A stretch of 58,000 nucleotides of DNA from Cryptomeria japonica (lineage: Eukaryota > Streptophyta > Pinopsida > Cupressales > Cupressaceae), in contig NC_081413.1 of NCBI RefSeq assembly GCF_030272615.1, positions 554,309,136-554,367,135 on the forward strand, given 5' to 3'. A program made the position numbers and the translations under genes. Shown here piece after piece: positions 37,068 through 46,170 of the stretch. Position 1 is the stretch's first letter; each line of letters begins with the position of its first letter. The notes under the pieces are model-generated. The model saw only the letters and a program-made list of their open reading frames with translations, was not told the origin of the DNA and ran no database searches.

Positions 37068-38760
37068 CTCTTTGGAATATCCTAATTCAAAAAAATACAA
37101 AAAAAATAAAATAAAATTATAAAACAAAAAAAATCGTTACTTGGTGAAAACCTAGCAAACAGGCGCCTTGTGACACAAAAAACATTGAAAAATCAAAAAA
37201 AGTAAAGAGAAATAATTTCGTCCAACGGTGAAAACCACTTCGGTGGCACCCTGGGCAAGTACCATGGTGAAAACTGGGTCACCAACGCCATGCGTAGAGA
37301 CATTGCTCCTCCCTCCTTCAGGATTCTCTTTCATCACTTCACTTTGCACACACTCATGACCTATTCATCCATAATAAACTTACCCATTCCCATCATGGCT
37401 TGTTATTGATCTCCCCAAGATTGGTTAGCCATTCATAATAAACCTCCCTTTCCATCCATAATAAATCAGATCCTATCTGTGGCTAAGGCAAAATCCTACG
37501 TCTAGTAATGGGTGTGGAACTGAGAACATCACATGTTTCGAGGAGTACAATTTCTTCCAGCTTCCTTCAATCTATCCACGCACAATCCGCAATAAAGCAA
37601 CATTTGCATCACAAATCCGCAATGAAGTTTCATCTTCTTTGCAATAAAGTATCAGTTTCATGGATTCAGTTAGTTTCAGATGAGACACAGCAGCAACAAT
37701 GGCTTCAACAAATCAAATCTTTCAACAGACTCAGACAACATATGGTTCCGTGCTATCTATCTTTTTTGTGAAAGTAAACATTGTGACCACAATCAAATAA
37801 GACTTATACAAGTGACAAGAGACACTAAATTTGAGGACTACAGTGGATGTTGGTGTCGAGTCTTGGTTTTCTTTTGATTTTATCTTTTGGTGACATGTCT
37901 TTTAGCTTTTTCGGGATGTCTCTGACTAGAGATTCTATCTCCAGGATGTCTTTGACTAGAAAGGCGAGGATGGGGTATCGTCACCTATTTGTATTTGCTA
38001 TCTGTGGATTGTCTCTTAGTAATACTATGACTTGTCCAAGGACATGAGGACACTGTGAGTCTAGTGTGAACTAGGGCATTCCTTGTTTGTGACTATCTTA
38101 TCTCCATGCAAATAGGTACAATGACTTTCTGGGTCGAACATATGCCTCGATTGTCATAACCTACTTGCCATAATAAAGCTCAATGATGATAACGCACAAG
38201 AAGCTCTTTCACTTTCATATCTTCTGTCTTCCATCCCCCTTTCTTGATTGACTTCCATCATCCTTCTCGAGTCCACGTAGCCTACTATCACATGACTGAG
38301 TATAATGACACACCAAAAACATTTGCATTTCATGTAGTTGCACCTGCATTACCACATATAAGCATTTCATACATACATATAGATATCACAACTGCATCAC
38401 ATCCTGCACACAACACCTGTTAGCACAATTTACATTTGCATTGTCATATTCATCCACATTTCATACATTCACATTTGCATCATGCATACACATATAAAAC
38501 ATAAAAGAACAAAAAAAAATATATTGCATTGCATCATATACATATTTGCATCTATATCATAAGCATCACATAAGAACATCTCATCACATAGGTACGCATG
38601 CATATAGTTGCCGCAAAGATGAATCATCTCATATATATATATATATATATAAAGTGTCATGATACAATGATGCCAAAATCATATTGCTACAATCACCCGC
38701 AGGTGTCTACATCATCATACAAAAATGGTACAATACTGATACATAGGGAGCCCTCTATGG
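37068..38760 (+). other. 3' untranslated region of the Tat-like element, proximal part
   Basis: No protein recognised. GGTGAAAAC recurs at about 37143, 37228 and 37263, and once in the leader near 31798. A near repeat GATGTCTCTGACTAGA / GATGTCTTTGACTAGA lies at 37915-37960. An AT microsatellite sits at 38631-38652. Confidence 0.6.
38631..38652. repeat. (AT)n microsatellite
   Basis: About 11 AT units preceded by CATATA. It lies in the 3' region of the Tat-like element. Confidence 0.95.
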
Positions 38761-39330
38761 CTATGATGAACTCCCTCCCTCAAAGCCGGCTGGCCTCGAT
38801 GGAGTCTGAGCCCTAGAAGGACCCGCCCCAAGATCATCTCTCCTGGCCCCCATGTCCTCTGCAGCCACCCCTCGTGTCACCCTATCCGGACAAAGGAACC
38901 TACTGATCACTCCTGCCAATACTACTGGTAGTGCTAATCCTGTCCATGTCATGGTATCCCATGCCACATGTCCCACCCTCATCTCCAGTCCCGGATCCTA
39001 GAACACTCATCTAAGGGCATCCCTGTCTCCGTCTCGATCATATGGAATTAGCTCCCCATCGATCGGTATCCACAGAATCCTGTATACATCCTCCAGGGTG
39101 ACTGTCATCTCCCCCATCGGCAAATGAAAAGTGCAAGTCTCAGAATGCCACCTCTCCGCCAGTGCAATCAGCAATCTCATGTTCGCCCGAAACTCAGGCA
39201 CATACAAAATATGTCTCAATCCCATAGCCTCAATCATAGCTCAGTCCTCGGCTGTCAACTTAGGTCACAACCTTTGAGTCGATGGGAATCTCTCCTGTGA
39301 CTCCAGCATAGGCAAATACTCCTGTAGTCA
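38761..39330 (-). pseudogene. Antisense plant-mobile-domain (PMD) relic
   Basis: Read on the strand opposite to gag, this frame gives RFPSTQRL, then IEAMGLRHIL, LLIALAERWHSETCTFHLP and GEMTVTLEDVYRILWIPIDGE. This is the signature order of the plant mobile domain (a catalytically uncharacterised domain found in MAIL1-type host proteins and in transposable elements). Stops interrupt it at 39240-39270 and at 39007-39000. After the conserved N-terminal part it runs into low-similarity sequence (to about 38761) rather than the rest of the domain, so it is truncated. Extra antisense frames between integrase and 3' LTR are known in Tat-lineage Gypsy elements. Its function there is not established. 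Confidence 0.8.
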
Positions 39331-39356
39331 CACAAATCAATCATCTCAGTCCTAGT

Positions 39357-39565
39357 GACACTCACTGTTCATCACAAAGTGTTGCTTCTATCCTAGTGGT
39401 ACTCCCTGTTCATCACAAAGTACTACATGTTTGGCACTCCCTGTTCATCACAAAGTGTTGCTCACATTTGCACTCATTGTTCATCACAAAGTGCTGCTCA
39501 TATTTTAGTACTCCCTGTTCATCACAAAGTACTATATCTTAGTACTCACTGTTCATCACAAAGTG
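39357..39565 (+). repeat. Tandem repeat array, six units of 34-41 bp
   Basis: CTGTTCATCACAAAGT (fourth unit begins ATTGTTC) recurs at about 39365, 39406, 39441, 39476, 39515 and 39549, separated by variable TACTACATG / GTTGCTCACA-type spacers. It lies immediately upstream (in antisense terms) of the PMD relic. Confidence 0.93.
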
Positions 39566-39586
39566 CCTTGATCTATCCTATCCTAG

Positions 39587-39770
39587 GGCATTTGCTTGAG
39601 TGTATCCTCTTGAGTAGTTTCCTAATTGGCAAAGTATGTTCTATCACAAAATTGTCAATCCTAGCCCTATTTGCTATCCTAGTCTTCCCTAGAGGACCTG
39701 CTTGAGTGTATCCTCTCAGCAGCTTATCCAATCGACAATGTATGTTCATCACAGAACTGCTGATTTGACC
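39587..39770 (+). repeat. Two-unit ~110-bp direct repeat
   Basis: GCTTGAGTGTATCCTCT occurs at about 39593 and 39702. Each is followed by an AGT(A/A)TGTTC...ATCACA-like word (about 39630 and 39739). The second half resembles the unit of the preceding array. Confidence 0.75.
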
Positions 39771-40284
39771 TAGAAGACAAAAATTCACATTTTTGGACAC
39801 AAACGCGCTTTCCTGACATAAACGCGCATTTATTACATTACCTAGTATGCATTAATGACAACAATAAATGCATCAAAGTACAAGGAGGTTTTGTGGTACT
39901 TACTGGCTCTCCTACCTCTGCTGGCCTCTTGAATCGGCGAACGCGGTCGAATCTGTGAACCAAAGCCATCGCTGCTGACTGTTGCTGCTCTTTTCTCTCT
40001 CTGCACTCTGATCTCTTGGATGTGTAGATGACAATGAGGATGTATTTCCCTCGTGGTCTATCTTATAGACTACCCTAGCCCTCGTTTCCCAAGTCAGTCT
40101 TCATTATCCCATGACTCTGTCACTTTATCCAGTCAGTCCATTCTAGCCTCTCTTTCTTATCGAGAGATTGTCTGCAATCTTTTTCATCCAATCTCTCGAG
40201 GGGGCATATCATTCCCATCTTGGGGCAACTCTGTATCAATTCATATTATCTTCTTTGAAACAATGTGACAAGCCGCATTGTCTC
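39771..40284 (+). other. Distal 3' region of the Tat-like element
   Basis: No coding similarity. AAACGCGC words at about 39803 and 39821 echo the CGCG words of the 5' leader. Confidence 0.45.
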
Positions 40285-40298
40285 AAAGAGGGGCAAAA
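40285..40298 (+). other. Polypurine tract of the Tat-like element
   Basis: AAAGAGGGGCAAAA abuts the 3' LTR start TGTAGACATC. Confidence 0.88.
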
Positions 40299-41073
40299 TG
40301 TAGACATCTAAAATTGTCCAGTCTAATTAAATAAATATTTTATTTATTTAACTATCTAAGCTTAATTCTTCTATTAATTAAATAAATCTTTATTTATTTA
40401 ATTAATTCATTAATCCTCTTCTAGCCTTATTTCTCATTTAAATAAATACATTTATTTATTTAAACTATCCTTTTCCTAAATTAAATAAATATCTTATTTA
40501 TTTAATTGATCCCACTTCTTCTATTAATTATATAAATCTTTATTTATTTAATTAATTCATTAACCTTTTCTACCCATGACACATGTCATTCATCTCTTAA
40601 TTTCTACACTACCTACCCCTTTCATTATTTTATTATTTCTTTTACCTACCCTCTAATCATAGCCGACCTCCTTTTACACCTCTCAATCTTATCCCTCCAT
40701 TTCATATAGTGTCTTCTAGATAAGGAGATGCTTCCTTCATTATAAAACCCTAATGAGCTAATGAAAGATCTTAAGGACTTGACTACACTACGATCCTACT
40801 TGCAACCACATTCCGTTCTTTGTTGAGCTCTTGTGCATATAAAATTTGAGAGCAAATATATCAAGCAAGATCAATGGAGATAGGAAGAATGGAGATCAAA
40901 ACCCTATTGGACATGTGATGGTATAATCTTTGTGATTTCGTTTGATTTGCATTGTCTTAGGTAATCTTCATATGTTATGGTGGATCTTTGTTGTTGTTAG
41001 GCTAGGGTTTTGTGGTTGAATTCATTTAGCCTTTCAATATCGTTATTGTTGTTATCCATTTTCACCATATACA
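40299..41073 (+). repeat. 3' LTR of the Tat-like element
   Basis: 775 bp, same length as the 5' LTR, with about 12 substitutions by eye. Confidence 0.95.
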
Positions 41074-41078
41074 GTGAC

Positions 41079-41128
41079 TCTTGGCCTTCTATAAAAATGG
41101 GGAAGGTCTAGGGTCAATCTAATCAAAC

Positions 41129-41166
<38 letters not shown>

Positions 41167-41209
41167 TCAAAATATTGCGGTTTCGGCCTATTACCTACCA
41201 AAAAAAAAA
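41079..41209 (+). mobile_element. tRNA-derived SINE, 3' part with AAT array and A-tail
   Basis: Continuation of 30179-30282 after one GTGAC copy. It contains an (AAT)n run at about 41130-41165 and ends CTACC plus an A-tail, directly followed by the second copy of the 17-bp target duplication. Joined length is about 235 bp. Confidence 0.85.
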
Positions 41210-41226
41210 AAAGATTTATGAAAAAG
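41210..41226. repeat. 17-bp target duplication of the split SINE (right)
   Basis: AAAGATTTATGAAAAAG, identical to 30162-30178; its first base merges with the A-tail. Confidence 0.9.
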
Positions 41227-41814
41227 ATTAAAACTACCATATCTCACTCAAAAATGATGATCTAAGGCTAATTTTTTTATTGTGGAGCCGTGAGATGATC
41301 ATTAACCTACAATAAAAAAATCATGAAGAAATTATCATTCTTTTGGAAGATATGATAAAATCTTTGAATAGCCTGCAATCTTGCGTGGAACCTGATCCGC
41401 ACAATTTTAGTCTTGAAATTTTTGAATGAAACGCCAATTAAGATCAGAAAACCTCTTAGAATATTAATTTAAAAGAAAGGTGTAGTTGCAAGATCCAATA
41501 CCTATACCTGCAGGCATACATAAAATTCCAAATCAGAGTGTTGTTGATTCATGTCGGGTTCACCTAAATGTTGTATGTAAAATTCATCATTGTTCAATTA
41601 GAATCAAAGGGAAATCACAAATCCCTATCTAATCAAAGAATCCTAAATAAACCAATGAAATAATGCAAAACAAAGTAATAAGAATATAAAAATATTCAAT
41701 TAAGACTCCCTATTCCATGATCGCATATGACTTCCATTGTTCTTCTCTTCTTTGTGGTGTGATGACACAAAGATTCAAAGTTCATGATTCGATCGTGATT
41801 GTTGAAAATGGAGA
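41227..41814 (-). repeat. Right arm of the inverted repeat, outer part
   Basis: Reverse complement of about 28091-28735. It includes the primer-site region (near 41545-41566) and the last ~260 bp of an LTR in minus orientation. It stops at 41814, where a short filler joins it to a plus-orientation LTR. Confidence 0.88.
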
Positions 41815-42592
41815 CTCATATTATTTATTATTGTGTCTCATTGATCATATACTAATTATTCATCAAATTAGTTAAATAATTCTTTAATTATTTAATTAAT
41901 TTAATTAATTTTATTTTTCTAAATTCATATTTCTTCATCATCTTACTAATTATTTCAATTTCCATTCTATCATCAATTAATCATTTAAACCCTTTTCTAA
42001 ATATTAATTATGATTTAATCCTTTAATTTAAATAATCTTTGTTATTTAATTAAATTCAATTTCTAAATAATTAAATAGTTTCTTTAAATTATTTAATTAG
42101 CTAATTAATTATGCAAATTCTATTTCCAAATCCCCAAATGCTAATTTCATCTAATTTCATTAATTCTTCTAATTTCATTTAATTTTATTTAATTCTGCTA
42201 ATTTCATTTGATTTCATTATTCTCCAAATTTAAATTCAAATTCACATTCTTCTAATTTCTTCTAATTTCAAATACATGTGCATGATTTCAAAAGTCAAAT
42301 TGAAAATCAAAGTTAAGTTCTAAATATATTCAAATAATAACTTGAATTTAAAATAAATTCAATATTTGAATTAATTCTCATGCAAAGATTAAATTGAAAA
42401 TCAAAGTCAAAGTGCAAGCACATGCTAAATTAATTAATTAATTAAATCAATTATCTTTCCAATTCCTATTTCTATCTTCCACTTTGATTTTTTCCAAAAA
42501 ACTTTCAATCAGTTAACTATTCCATCTATTTTAATTGATTATTTCAATTAATTGATTAATTACATCATTTCTTTAATTCTCTCCAATCATTA

Positions 42593-42597
42593 TATTT
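42593..42597. repeat. Target duplication TATTT (left) of the Copia-like element
   Basis: Matches 45170-45174. Confidence 0.85.
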
Positions 42598-43183
42598 TGT
42601 TGGAGTTATCTTTTATTAGCTAATAATTTTTTTAATTTTTTTTTTCAGTACGCCATGAGTATCCCCGCGACCCAGTCAAGCGATCCAACCTGCCTTACTG
42701 GGCTTATATTTATTGCCAAGTTGGGGCCAGGAAGGGGCAAACTGAGGCAAGACTAGTCCCCTAGGGAGAGAATCCAGAGCCCACAACCAGTCCTCCCTCT
42801 TAAATCCGAGAGGGAGTCGAACCCGAGACCGATGGGGAGCAAACCCACTGCCCAATCCAACTCATCTACCCATACGGGCTAATTATTTATTTAATTATTA
42901 GTCTATTATACTCTATGCTTAAGCTAAACTTAGGAATCTTATAATTCTTTAGAGTTTTTCTCCTTTAGAGTTTCGAGTATCATCTTATAAGGATTCTCTC
43001 TTTGTATTTTCATAACAACTGTAATTATTGAATTGCATTCTTGTTGCACAATCAATATGACTCCTCTTTTTTGGATCTCTGAATTCTAGCCTCCATAGCT
43101 ATTTTGCTTCTCTCTTTCTGTGACAGGTTTGCATGTAGGTGATCTTTGGGACCTATAGAGTTTATTTTTCCTCAACTCGAATA
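42598..43183 (+). repeat. Left LTR of the Copia-like element (split by a SINE)
   Basis: TGTTGGAGTTATC...CTCGAATA. Without the SINE at about 42627-42880 it is the same length class as the right LTR. Confidence 0.9.
42627..42880 (-). mobile_element. tRNA-derived SINE on the minus strand
   Basis: Read on the minus strand: a tRNA-like head GTATGGGTAGATGAGTTGG (A-box about 42858-42869), a perfect B-box GGTTCGACTCC (42813-42823), a G/C-rich body and a terminal A-run (T-run on the plus strand at about 42627-42645). The sister LTR at 44840 lacks it, giving the empty site. The duplication at the ends is short and blurred by the AT-rich target (CTAATAATT versus CTAATTATT). Confidence 0.88.
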
Positions 43184-43198
43184 TGGTATCAGAGCTCC
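43184..43198 (+). other. Primer binding site (initiator tRNA-Met type)
   Basis: TGGTATCAGAGCTCC begins at the first base after the LTR. Confidence 0.92.
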
Positions 43199-44830
43199 AG
43201 ATCTGCATGCCCTTGTTCTCTTCATGAGAGATCTTGGGCCTTGTTCTTCATATCTGTGTATTTGGGGGTTTGTGCAGTTGTTTTTTTCTATTTCTCGAGT
43301 AGCTTATTTTTTGGTACATTTTGGCGCCAAAAGGATCTCACAATTGGATTCAAGAGGCTAATTAGACAAATTTTGATATATAATTCGACTATTTTTGGTG
43401 ACAGAGGCATCAAGGGCATGATTTTTTTGGGCACGTTTTTTGAGACACAAAAATCCATACGACTGTACCTGCAAATGCATCATAATTTTTTTGTCAAAAA
43501 AAATAAAATAATAATAATAATAATAATTTTTTTACCCTCTTTATGCCCTATAAGAGGGTTTTTTTTTAAATTTTGACCGTAACTTGGGCTCAGGAAGGCA
43601 TTTTTCGACAAACCTTATATGATCGAAAAGTTCTTTCCGAGCTCTATCCATATCTGGAGGTTTGATCTTTTGATTTTTCTTTTTTGATGGTGTTTTTTTT
43701 TGTCAAAGCCAAAGGTTCTTTTTTGCACTCCGGGAGACATAACTTGAGCATCCGAACTTCGTTTTTCGAAAACTTTATATTGTTGGAAAGCTTGTTCTAT
43801 GTTCTTTCCATTCATATGAGTTTTTTTTCCAGATTCTGCTCTAGGTATATTTTATTCAGTTTTTTTCTTTTCAACACTTTGGTGAATATCTTGGATGTTT
43901 TAGGTCCTTGAATCTCTTTCTTTGAGTAGGATGTCTCGTCTTTGGTTGTTATTTCTATATTTCCAGTCTTCTATCTCTTCTAATCATTGTAGCATTTTAT
44001 TTATGCAAATGCACTGAGATAAAGTGCCACCATACATTGTATACTTGGGATCTTGCACATCTTGTGTCTTATTGTACATGCACTACATTATAAAGTGCCA
44101 TGGGGGGGTTGATGTTTGCCTTGTTTGCCATCTACCTTTGTCACGTGAGTGTTCCTTCCACGACATTAGCCTCATGATGTGTGTCAAGTGAGTGTTCCTT
44201 CCATGACACTATGTACTTTCTCTGCACCTTCGATGTTCCTGGTTCTTCATCATGTAGTTATTGTTGATTGTTCTTTTTACTGTACCTGTCCCTCCCCCCT
44301 TTCAACTTTATGGGGAGGTTTGTCATGTTGTTCTAATGCTTCCTTAGTTCGACTGATCAACTCTTCAGGCTTTGGTGTTTCATGCCATCTGTATCTTCGA
44401 GTTTAGTTGTTTGTCTTTGTTTGCCATCTGATTCGAGTAGTGTTATTTGAGGGCACTCATGCAGATTACAGTCTTCTCTACTTGGTCATGTTCTATTTCA
44501 GTGGAGGTTCTTCGGATCAGCAGTTACTCTTCGACAATGTTTGCAACTATTTCATGCCTCAGTGGTGTCCTTCTTGTTTTTTTTTTGGTTCCTATCTTCT
44601 GGAACACTCTTGTTTGAAGGCTTGTTAGTCCTTCACTTGAGCTTTCATCTTTTCTTGGAGAGGAGTTTTGTTCCCACAGGGTTTTCTCCTTTTTCTCCAC
44701 TTTACAAAGATTTTATTGTACTTGGGTACCTCATCAAGCCTAGTTGTCAGGACCCATTGTTGCTTTCCTGCATTTTTTCCATGTTTTTTTAGTCCTTAGT
44801 TATTTTTTAGCTACTCCCTAAGTTCATCTT
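43199..44830 (+). other. Non-coding interior of the Copia-like element
   Basis: T-rich. Contains an (AAT)n run near 43508-43528 and two copies of GTGAGTGTTCCTTCCAYGACA near 44145 and 44188. No domain recognised. Confidence 0.6.
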
Positions 44831-44839
44831 AAGGGGGGG
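44831..44839 (+). other. Polypurine tract of the Copia-like element
   Basis: AAGGGGGGG abuts the right LTR start. Confidence 0.88.
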
Positions 44840-45169
44840 TGTTGGAGTTATCTTTTATTAGATAATAATTATTTATTTAATTATTAGTCTATTATACTCT
44901 ATGCTTAAGCTAAACTTAGGAATCTTATAATTCTTTAGGATTTTTCTCCTTTAGGGTTTCGAGTATCCTCTTATAAGGATTCTCTCTTTGTATTTTCATA
45001 ACAACTCTAATTATTGAATTGCATTCTTGTTGCACAATCAATATGACTCCTCTTTTCTGGATCTCTGAATTCTGGCCTCCATAGTTATTTTGCTTCTCTC
45101 TTTTTGTGACAGGTTTGCATGCAGGTGATCTTTGGGAGCTGTAGAGTTGATTTTTTCTCAACTCCAATA
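44840..45169 (+). repeat. Right LTR of the Copia-like element
   Basis: 330 bp, TGTTGGAGTTATC...CTCCAATA. It has no SINE. Confidence 0.92.
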
Positions 45170-45174
45170 TATTT
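45170..45174. repeat. Target duplication TATTT (right)
   Basis: Matches 42593-42597. The host LTR sequence resumes with CTATCTTCTAGTTAGC as in the left LTR near 27830. Confidence 0.85.
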
Positions 45175-45710
45175 CTATCTTCTAGTTAGCTTTTTATAAA
45201 TAAATCTTTATTTGTCATCAATTAATTATCCTCCAATCATTCTTTTTCATGTTTCAATCAACTTTTTTCTCAATCAGTTAACTCAATTAACAACTCAATC
45301 TATTCTATTCCACTTTCAAATCAACAGTTCAACTAACAATCAACATCTTAGCTCACCTAAGTCCCACCTCTTAATCATTTTTTTCCACCTCTCAATCAAT
45401 TTCACCCAAAAGTCTATAAATTCAACATCAATTCTTCATTTTCACCAATCACGATGAATCACAAACTTTGAATCTTTATGTCATTTGCAGGCTGCCAGTG
45501 CAATATCTGAGAGCCATCATACCATGAAGAAGAGAAGAACAATGGAAGCTATATGCAGTCATGGGATAGGGAGTCTTAATTGATATTTTACATCCTTATT
45601 GCTTTGATTGTGTTATTCTATTGACGTTGTTTGAATTATTTAGCTAGAATAGGGATTCATGATTTCCTTATTATTTCTAGCTAAGCAATGATGGTTTTAA
45701 GCATACGACA

Positions 45711-46170
45711 TGACTCAAATATTATTTAATTATGTGATTTTGAATGTGCAAACAAGGAATACATTCTTACAAAATGATTCATTAGTGTTTAGTGTATTAT
45801 TTTCAACAACCATATTTTCTATTCTATGAGTAGAGGGGCTAAATTAACTACACCAATATGTTAGGGTATGTGGGTGAATGCTAAGGGATGCCTAATTTAG
45901 TTCCAAAAGTCTATCAATACTTTTGGACTATAGGGTTCTTGCAAAGTCTCTTAAGCGACTTGAGAGAAAAATAATGCCAAACTTTAATTGAGCTCACACA
46001 ATTCTTTAAGTTCATGCATCCTCAAATCATTTCATTTGAACATATAGATGGATAATGTGGTACATCCATAATGACCATTCTAAAAAAATTCAACTTGAAA
46101 ACATTTAACTATGTAAACAACAAATACATTCTTGCAAAATGCTTCATTTGAGAGTACGGTCTATATACAT
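45711..46170 (+). repeat. Copy B, second segment
   Basis: Collinear with about 22286-22712 of copy A. Its first ~100 bases overlap the end of the first B segment (both contain AACAAGGAATACATTCTTAC), suggesting B had an extra ~366-bp unit or was rearranged. It is broken at 46170 by the next Gypsy element. Confidence 0.85.
46166..46170. repeat. Target duplication TACAT (left) of the 11.1-kb Gypsy element
   Basis: The right flank at 57262-57266 reads TACCT, a 4-of-5 match. Copy A shows the uninterrupted site. Confidence 0.7.

Larger units (their letters stand above)
30283..41073 (+). mobile_element. Tat/Ogre-like Ty3/Gypsy element lacking RT, RNase H and integrase core (10.8 kb)
   Basis: Complete ends: two 775-bp LTRs, GTGAC target duplications, primer-site region at 31061 and polypurine tract at 40285. 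Inside: a long leader (31058-32968), gag-protease joined to an integrase C-terminus (32969-37067), then 3.2 kb of 3' region with an antisense plant-mobile-domain relic and tandem repeats. The zinc motif, the DGGAS protease motif, the long leader and an extended 3' region with an antisense frame all fit the Tat/Ogre group. By eye the two LTRs differ at about 12 of 775 positions with no indel, so it is among the youngest insertions here. Mobility must have depended on another element's RT. Confidence 0.92.
42598..45169 (+). mobile_element. Non-autonomous Copia-like LTR element without coding capacity
   Basis: ~330-bp LTRs starting TGTTGGAG, TATTT target duplications, a tRNA-iMet primer site directly after the left LTR, and a polypurine tract directly before the right LTR. 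The 1.66-kb interior carries no recognisable gag or pol; its open stretches are T-rich and random-looking. It therefore resembles LARD/TRIM-class parasites of a Copia family. The LTRs differ at about 16 of 330 positions by eye, so it is older than the Tat-like insertion if rates are similar. Confidence 0.9.
26942..45710 (+). mobile_element. LTR-retrotransposon-derived structure with internal inverted repeat, carrying later nested insertions
   Basis: Left LTR 26942-28372, primer-site region, a ~0.77-kb leader, a ~0.63-kb middle segment (29143-29768), then the leader and the end of the LTR again in reverse orientation, and finally a plus-orientation LTR that ends with the same AAGCATACGACA as the left LTR. 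No gag or pol coding is visible in its own sequence. The right LTR lacks the first 16 bases of the left one and is joined through a 19-base filler (41815-41833). No matching 5-bp target duplication is seen (TTTTT on the left, TGACT on the right), and about 65 bp of copy B appears on both sides, so this is a rearranged rather than a simple insertion. Once later insertions are removed its own length is about 5 kb. Confidence 0.75.
41834..45710 (+). repeat. Right, plus-orientation LTR (5' truncated, interrupted)
   Basis: Matches 26958-28372 from TGTCTCATTGATCAT to AAGCATACGACA. It is interrupted by the Copia-like element 42598-45169. It differs from the left LTR by many indels (for example near 42390-42420), so the pair is old. 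Confidence 0.88.

Noticed and set aside
39350-39570. CRISPR-like array
   Set aside because: Spacers are themselves related and short, the locus is inside a plant retrotransposon 3' region, and no cas gene exists; it is a plain tandem repeat.
43139-43576. 145-codon frame in the Copia-like element
   Set aside because: It crosses the LTR end and primer site, is Phe/Ile-rich from T-runs, and shows no gag or pol motif.
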